A DNA stretch of 64,000 nucleotides from assembly GCA_023213395.1 (NCBI GenBank), contig CM041465.1, forward strand, positions 212,977,741-213,041,740, written 5' to 3'. Positions 58,090-64,000 of the stretch are shown here, in pieces. The position numbers and the translations under genes are program-made. The notes below the pieces were generated by a model that was not told the origin of the DNA, made no database searches, and worked only from the letters and a program-made list of their open reading frames with translations. Position 1 is the first letter of the stretch, and the number at the start of each line of letters is the position of its first letter. Source of the DNA: Cycas panzhihuaensis (Eukaryota > Cycadophyta).

Positions 58090-60480
58090 TTTGATTCGTT
58101 CTGCTTGAATATCTGTCAGAGTGGATCCTGTTTTATGATTGAGATGGTCAGCTACAAAACGTTAAATGCTTCAACAGAATAAATTGCGAGGTGGGAGCTG
58201 GACTTCAGGGTGATACAAAAAACGGACCAGGGACACTATTCGTAATTAAAATAATAAAATAATTACGGGGAATGGAGTATTCCGGAACCCAGCCGGATAG
58301 TATAAAGGCATCAATGCAGCGGGATTCTCGTGGTAAGATCAAATAAGCATATTTTGACTCTGTTCTTTTGCCGTCGCTACAAACTATGAAGTTACTTTTC
58401 TTTTAATTGCCAATGTAAACTGATTTGGTGAGCCTTCTTTAATGACTTTAGTAAAGTAATCACAACCTTTTTGTTTATACTATCTTCTATTATTTTTACA
58501 AGAGCAATAGACGAAGTCAACAACTGCCTTAAAGTGGAATAAATTATGGAATTAACTGTATGCAAATAGTATCCAAAGAAAAGTTTGTCCTAAAACCTCA
58601 CAATAAGAAATTTAACCGATGTTGGTCTAGCGGTGAGTAGTTAGCTTCATTAGTACAAACTGGATGGTCAAGATGGTACTTCAAACGGTGTGATCTATTC
58701 AAGTCAAAAAATAGTTGGAATAAACAAGAGAAATAAGATCTCAAATTTTTTCATGTTTGAAAACTATTTGGTTTTCTTGGTTTTATATTTTATAAGCCGA
58801 TATTGTATAAATATTTTTGTTGGTAAGTTTCTCAAGGTGAATACCACCGTGAGTGGAATACACTTCATAGACAAAGTAACTCTTTAAACCATGTGATTTC
58901 CTTTAGTCAAAAAGATGTGGAATAAATAATATGTGACATGAAAGAGCTCACATATAAGTGTGTGTGTGCTCTCTACACATATACACATATGTATGTGTAT
59001 GTGTACATGTATATTTAGACTAGCAAAGAATGTTCCCCTTGATTTTTAACATAAGAATGTCATATATCTAAACAAAAAAACTAGAATAAAGTCTTGAGGG
59101 TATCTCTAAATTCAAGGAACGTGAAAGTGTGTACCACTTATTTCAAATTAATGAATTTCACCTAATAAATATATAAATAAGAGGTTTATTAAAAAATAAT
59201 TATCACTTAATGATTGTTGGGCTTAATTGACTACAAGAGAAATACAAAGTCCAGGTTATTATGCCATTGTTTTCCTATAGTAAGATAAAATAACCAACTT
59301 AAAATATCTAAGCTACTTGTCCCCTTTGTTGACTAAGTACTAATGGGTGGTCTCCCTCATTATTATTACCTTTAACCGTACTAAAATGACTTTACTAACC
59401 TTGTCAATGAGCTTTGAGATAAACCTTATGGTTTAAAACAACCCAAATTAGTTTAAATGACGATAGGATAAAGCCCCTTATGATTTTTTTTAAGGATATT
59501 TCTTGACTAGCCACAATGTTATAATCAATTATAGAGAAAGAATATATGGTCAACCCACCTACTCTTATGTACTACCAAAATAATTTAGGGCACTTAGAAG
59601 TTGATTTTTTAACATATTTGTCCTAAGACATATAGTGCACCAATATGTCTACACTCCTATTAGGGAATTACCCCTAACTAACTAAGGGTGGAGATCGCTA
59701 AAGACCTTATTATAGTTATATAAAGGGTCTTTTTTCAACCACATATTAGATGGAATAATAGTTAGGGTTTGACTTACAAACACTTAAGATGTACCTTAAG
59801 AAACTAAAGATAATAATGAGCTAAAGAAATGCCGATGTTCTTTGATAAAGTTACATAATTTACCTCTAAAATATAACACTTACTCTGAAGATGTCATATG
59901 ATCAACTCAATGTTCCAAATTATGGGTAAATTGAAAACCTTATTTATAAGCTCTAAAAACAAAATATATGTATGAGGTGTCCTAACTAAATTTTTATTTG
60001 GCTTTATTTTTGTAGTGTTTTGCTTTAGCATAAGCACAATACAATTTAGTATCCATTAGTATAAAAAATAAATAACAATACAATATAATGTAATCATTTT
60101 TTATTTTAATATTTAATCAATGATCTTAAATGGATCCTAATACTATTTATTCCTAATATGTCAATCTCTCATTCTATTTTTTATTTTCTAAAGATGTGTA
60201 ATACAAATGTAACCAAGCCTATATTTTATTCTAAAAATATAATAATATCTCCCTTAATGTAATGATACGTTTTTTATTTTAATGTTTTGTTAAATACCCT
60301 TCTTATAATGCTTAATATAGTTTTCATATCACTTAATGCAATAAAATTTATCTTGATCTCCTTAAACTAAAATCCTTTTTTTTCTTTTCTTTTTCCTTAA
60401 AATGTAAAAATTATAAAAATTTTCCTTATTATGAAATATATAAATGCACTCCTTTTAGTGTAAGGAACAACTAAATAAAT

Positions 60481-60529
<49 letters not shown>

Positions 60530-61766
60530 AGTTCCTTATTTTCTATTATAAGTATTTTGAATAATTTTCATCAGGGTTTATGCCTTTTACACTCTTGTCA
60601 TGAAAAATTCAACTCCTAAATATAACTTTATAAAATAATGTATATGGATGTGATTTAAACCTATGACCCCCTCATTAAATGTTTTAAAAATCTCTAACCA
60701 AGTTTCCCAATAATGAAACATTGATTTAAAGATGGAGTTTCTAACTATTTGTATTTAAATTTATTTACTTATTTATTTATTATATTACTATCATTATGAT
60801 GATGACTAAAACTTTGAACGTTATTTAGTCAAATTAAACATCCATCCCATGAGTTTGTATTGTGTTGTATTGTGAATAAAGATATGCTCACAACTCATTA
60901 ATTAGCATCAAATTATTTTATAATAAGCTAAAAGTAAAAGAAAATAATTAAAGATAAAATAAGTTAAAATAAATAAAGTCCAGTTAAATAAACTAAACTA
61001 AACACAAAGGAAATAAAAATAATACCAAAGTTAAAATCTTGAGTAATATGTAAGTCATAATGGAAGATTATGGTTTTAGGTCATGAATTAGGTCTAATCG
61101 TGGAGTAAATGGAAAGGAAAACATTAAAACTAAACAAGACTAGTTATTATAGATTTCATGAATGTTTATATAGCTTTAGTAAGGCGTTAGGGGGGACTAA
61201 GGGAAAATTAAGAATAATTGATCATTGGTATAGGCTATTATATATGAGGGGAGAGTGCATTCATAGGCATTGTAGTCATGACATTACCAATATAGTGAGC
61301 ATTAGTTATGGGTAGATGATGTTCGAGAATATAATAAATCTAGCATCAAGTTATGGTGGCTTATTTTTGGAAATCCTAAAAATAATGGCTTGGAAATTAT
61401 GTAGAACAATACTACATTAAACTATGGATGATGCCCTTAAATACATCAAGTGTGTGGTAAGCAATAGGGGCAAACAAGAAAAGAGAAAGTAAGTAAGTAT
61501 ATTAATGTTTGTAAACTATAATGCTCCACTATAATAATACATTAATTAATATATTATTGTATGCTTATGGAAGAAGTAGTAGATATGTGCATCTTAGGTA
61601 GAACAAACTAATGAAAGTATATCTTGAATATGGAGAAATAAAACAATGATACAAGTAAAAGACAAACGAAGAGAAGATGCCATTACTTCTAGATAGTGAT
61701 AATGAAGACTTAAAGCAACCAACATAAGTTGAACCCAAATATCAAGAGCCTATGCCTTTATATTTG
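58090..61766. other. Unclassified; repeats and microsatellites only
   Basis: Up to about 58400 the GC remains moderately raised, and a TATA-like GTATAAAGG lies on the plus strand near 58300 with no gene behind it. Beyond that the sequence is AT-rich without recognisable domains. Simple repeats include a GT/TATG run at about 58955-59015 and the GA run listed separately. A 68-codon frame at 61109-61315 has no motif. Confidence 0.45.
60482..60526. repeat. (AG)n microsatellite
   Basis: 45 bp of uninterrupted AG dinucleotide on the plus strand. Confidence 0.95.
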
Positions 61767-61876
61767 ATAAAGAATTTTAATCATAATATAGGGGGAGATG
61801 TTGGAAATCAACCTACACAAATAAAGAATTTTAATCATAATATAAGAGGGAGATGTTGGAAATCAACCTGCACAAA
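61767..61876. repeat. 54-bp tandem duplication across the LTR-5 edge
   Basis: Two adjacent copies (61767-61820 and 61821-61876). Each consists of about 32 bp ending in a purine run (GGGGGAGA or GAGGGAGA) followed by the first 22 bp of the LTR (TGTTGGAAATCAACC...). They differ at only a few bases. The duplication therefore spans the outer boundary of the LTR. Confidence 0.88.
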
Positions 61877-62074
61877 CAATCTTCGCAAACAGAAACAAAC
61901 ACCTCCAAGATCGAACTGTACCCTTAAGGTACCTCAAATTGTACTAATAAAACATCCTTACAATAGATCAATATGATACACAATATTGTGTATTTATAAT
62001 ACAAGTCATAATGGTGAGAGTGAAACACACTTACATATGGGATAAAACAAATGTGCATTATCAATATTCCAACA
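61854..62074 (-). repeat. LTR-5 LTR (3' LTR of a minus-strand element)
   Basis: It begins TGTTGGAAATCAACC and ends AATATTCCAACA, so its ends are an 8-bp inverted repeat TGTTGGAA/TTCCAACA, typical of copia. On the minus strand a polypurine tract (AAGGGGGAG, 62075-62083) immediately precedes it, and minus-strand gag lies further right. The partner 5' LTR would be beyond the window. Confidence 0.75.
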
Positions 62075-62139
62075 CTCCCCCTTAATGAACATTTGGGTTA
62101 TTTGTATTTGCAACGCTTTGTCCTTGGAAATATCTTAAG

Positions 62140-62308
62140 AATGATGTCTTCAACTCGATCTTTGTCTTCAATCTTGTAGTGATGTCTTTGATGTAGAATG
62201 ATGTCTTCATTTTGATTTTTGTCTTCAATTATGTATTGATGTCTTTGTAAGATGATATTTTCAGCTTGATTTCCATCTTCAATCTTATAGTGATGATGTT
62301 GATGTAGC
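62140..62308 (-). repeat. Three 55-57-bp tandem units near the LTR-5 polypurine tract
   Basis: On the minus strand the units translate to a repeated KIED-x-x-Q/R-x-E-D/N-IIL pattern (HHYKIEDGNQAENIILQR, HQYIIEDKNQNEDIILHQR, HHYKIEDKDRVEDIILKIF), all in one frame. It ends FPRTKRCKYK-stop just before the polypurine tract. This is likely the decayed C-terminal tail of the element's polyprotein. Confidence 0.75.
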
Positions 62309-62328
62309 AGCTCTAGTAAATGTAAATC

Positions 62329-62715
62329 CTAGTTCTTTATTGTGGGTGGTCTAGTCTGATTATAATAAAGATCATGTAAATAACCATCTTCAAACACAAC
62401 TTGCTTGTCATCATTATCCTGTATAAGTTCTTGATTACCATGTACAATAGTGATTTCTTCAACCTTAGGAGTGGAGTCTTGATTAAATTGCATACTCTTT
62501 GAACTTGAATCAATGCTCAAAGAAGGAACATCATTCAAACTTGAATCAATACTTAAAGTAGGAATATCATCAATATAAGACTCATCCTTTATAGGACCAT
62601 CGAATTCATATTCAATTTCTCTTGAAATCATGATGTCATATATATAAACCTTTATCAACTCAACACTTTCAACGTCTTCATCAGTAGTTGTAGTCTCATT
62701 AATACATTCAACCAT
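62329..62715 (-). pseudogene. LTR-5 acidic tail ORF
   Basis: A 128-codon frame rich in Asp, Glu and Ser with a short internal repeat (IPTLSIDSSLNDVPSLSIDSS). It lies between gag and the tandem-repeat tail. No catalytic motif. By position and composition it corresponds to the acidic tail of LTR-1. Function unknown. Confidence 0.5.
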
Positions 62716-62862
62716 CGTTTCTTTACATTAAGTAGAAATTTTATTAGTACTCATACATTCTTCATCTTGACATGTCGTTTCATTAGTGGTGATGATATTT
62801 TCTTAATTCATTATACCTATATCATAACCATAACTGGCCTTAATTACCTTTTCAATCATTCG

Positions 62863-63252
62863 TTATGTCTCTTCAGGAGTTTGTTCAAATACTTCCTTTA
62901 GAAAATCCCAAGCTTCTTTAGTAGTACTTGCATGTAGAATCATAGGAATGACAAAGTGGTATTTGGAAGGAAGATTAGCCTTGTTGAATGTAGCACGAAT
63001 CATAATGAATGCATTTCTATCTTTCTTCTCAAGCATTATCTTTTCTTCTTCATCCTTAGGGATATCATATTCATCAGTAACAATCTTCCACAAACCTCTA
63101 GCTATGAATAAACATCCCATTTTAATTGTCCAAAAGAAGTAATCTTCACCATTACACTTAGGTATCAGAAGAAATGAATACTTTAAGTAATATTCATTTG
63201 TTTTAGGAACATACAAAACCACATCATTCTCCTCCATGATTGTAAATGCCAT
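62863..63252 (-). pseudogene. LTR-5 gag (N-terminal part)
   Basis: A 129-codon open frame. LLIPKCNGEDYFFWTIKMGCLFIARGLWKIV matches the copia gag start ('P.F.G.NY..W...M..LF....LW..V'). ATFNKANLPSKYHFVI and ASTTKEAWDFLKEVFE match the later 'A.EAWD.L...F' block of the UBN2-type gag family. It ends soon after that, without the CCHC knuckle. The start Met precedes a short variable tail typical of gag. Confidence 0.85.
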
Positions 63253-64000
63253 TTCCTAACACCACATCCTTTTTTCAATCAACAAATTCACTTATTAATC
63301 AATCTCATCAAACTTTCTCATGTCTCATGTTCCTTACATCACTGACTTCATCATCACATCATTGCCTTATGCATCTCATATATTGCCAAATAGTCACATA
63401 CAAAGAAACACTTACTTCACCATAAAATCAAAGCTTATACCACATACATCTCATAGAAATCATGCATACTTCATGTCACCATTAAATCACCAAGACACAT
63501 CACACTTCACTTAATTGCCCAAAACATAACTCATGCCATTACACCACTCAGCAATTTTACTTCCATGTAACAAAAAACTCATCCTTCTTTGCCCATTCAA
63601 TCAACTAGAGCACATCATTAAACATGCCTAATCTCATCCTTAAACATGCTCAACAAACATCCAATCTTGTCATATAACCTCACATGCAATAAGCACCTCA
63701 TTGCCTTAAATCATCATTTTCCTCAATTTTACCTTATCATGCTTATAAAGCTCCTTCAAGTAAATCACATTCCAAGAAGTACTAAGTTGCCATATGCCAT
63801 CCAACTCATTCATGCAAACACATGCACTATTTCTTCATTAGCATACTATGTCATTGTTACAATAGCTCTCTCATACAAACACATATAAGAAAGCACTCAA
63901 ATTGCCATTAAATAATCACCATTATACATCTCAAACCATTAATAGAGTGCCAAATACATTCACATCAACATGACTTAATGTCGTCTCATATTGCAATAAT
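63253..64000 (-). other. LTR-5 leader with strong strand asymmetry
   Basis: The plus strand is rich in A, C and T and very poor in G, with repeated CATCA, CTCAT and CACAT words. The transcribed minus strand is therefore G/T/A-rich and C-poor. Short open frames on the plus strand (63320-63514, 63646-63888) arise from this skew and are not genes. No primer site is reached. Confidence 0.5.

Larger units (their letters stand above)
62075..64000 (-). mobile_element. LTR-5: partial copia-like element, internal region
   Basis: From left to right: polypurine tract (62075-62083), a tandem-repeat tail (62140-62308), an acidic frame (62329-62715), gag (62863-63252) and leader (63253 to the window end). 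No protease, integrase or RT lies between gag and the tail, so the element appears internally deleted, like LTR-1. The 5' LTR and primer site are not reached. Confidence 0.7.

Noticed and set aside
58295-58310. TATA-like GTATAAAGG on the plus strand
   Set aside because: No gene or transcript start follows it; a chance occurrence is likely in AT-rich DNA.
1-64000. tRNA, rRNA, CRISPR, riboswitch or bacterial-type operon features
   Set aside because: None seen on reading both strands; the window is eukaryotic nuclear sequence.

Overview
The window reads as nuclear DNA of a seed plant. The evidence is plant-type Ty1/copia elements primed by initiator tRNA-Met, Ty3/gypsy pol remnants, a GT34 xyloglucan-xylosyltransferase-like gene with a GT-AG intron, and fragments of plant cullin-3, palmitoyltransferase and U-box/ARM-like genes. 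The sequence is very AT-rich and full of old, nested, stop-ridden retroelements. That suggests a large, slowly purged genome, possibly a gymnosperm, but this is inference: nothing here fixes the species. I see no rRNA, tRNA or CRISPR.

Layout. 1-2635 is unclassified, with one coding-like remnant. 2636-7722 (LTR-1, minus) is a pol-less LTR element with target-site duplication ATATC, three tandem primer-binding sites, a short gag, and an antisense cullin-3 C-terminus. 7728-10969 holds a 30-bp tandem repeat, a TA microsatellite and a GC-rich island. 10970-13480 has two decayed gypsy integrases on the plus strand. 15960-24990 is an old plus-strand copia (H1) split inside its reverse transcriptase by a full-structure minus-strand copia (LTR-2, 16608-24454, TSD TTCCT). 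26860-28430 is a decayed gypsy gag (minus). 31830-43604 is a second plus-strand copia (H2) split inside its integrase by another minus-strand copia (LTR-3, 33772-41404). 45330-54111 is a decayed minus-strand gypsy, with integrase at the left and protease/RT/RNase H at the right, separated by LTR-4 (47912-51661). LTR-4 lacks any recognisable pol and carries an ARM-repeat reading frame followed by a DHHC palmitoyltransferase fragment. 54420-58400 is a GC-richer, CpG-bearing island with the only convincing intact host gene, a two-exon GT34 glycosyltransferase on the minus strand. 58400-61766 is unclassified. 61767 to the window end is the 3' LTR, tail and gag of another minus-strand copia-like element (LTR-5) running off the window.

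The main signal is repeated gene capture. Two LTR elements (LTR-1, LTR-4) that have lost pol contain recognisable pieces of three cellular gene families linked to protein turnover or lipidation (cullin-3, U-box/ARM-like, DHHC-PAT). LTR-2 carries an unidentified open frame antisense in its leader. All are decayed, so the window records past capture, not an active system. All boundaries and identities come from reading by eye; no alignments or searches were run.
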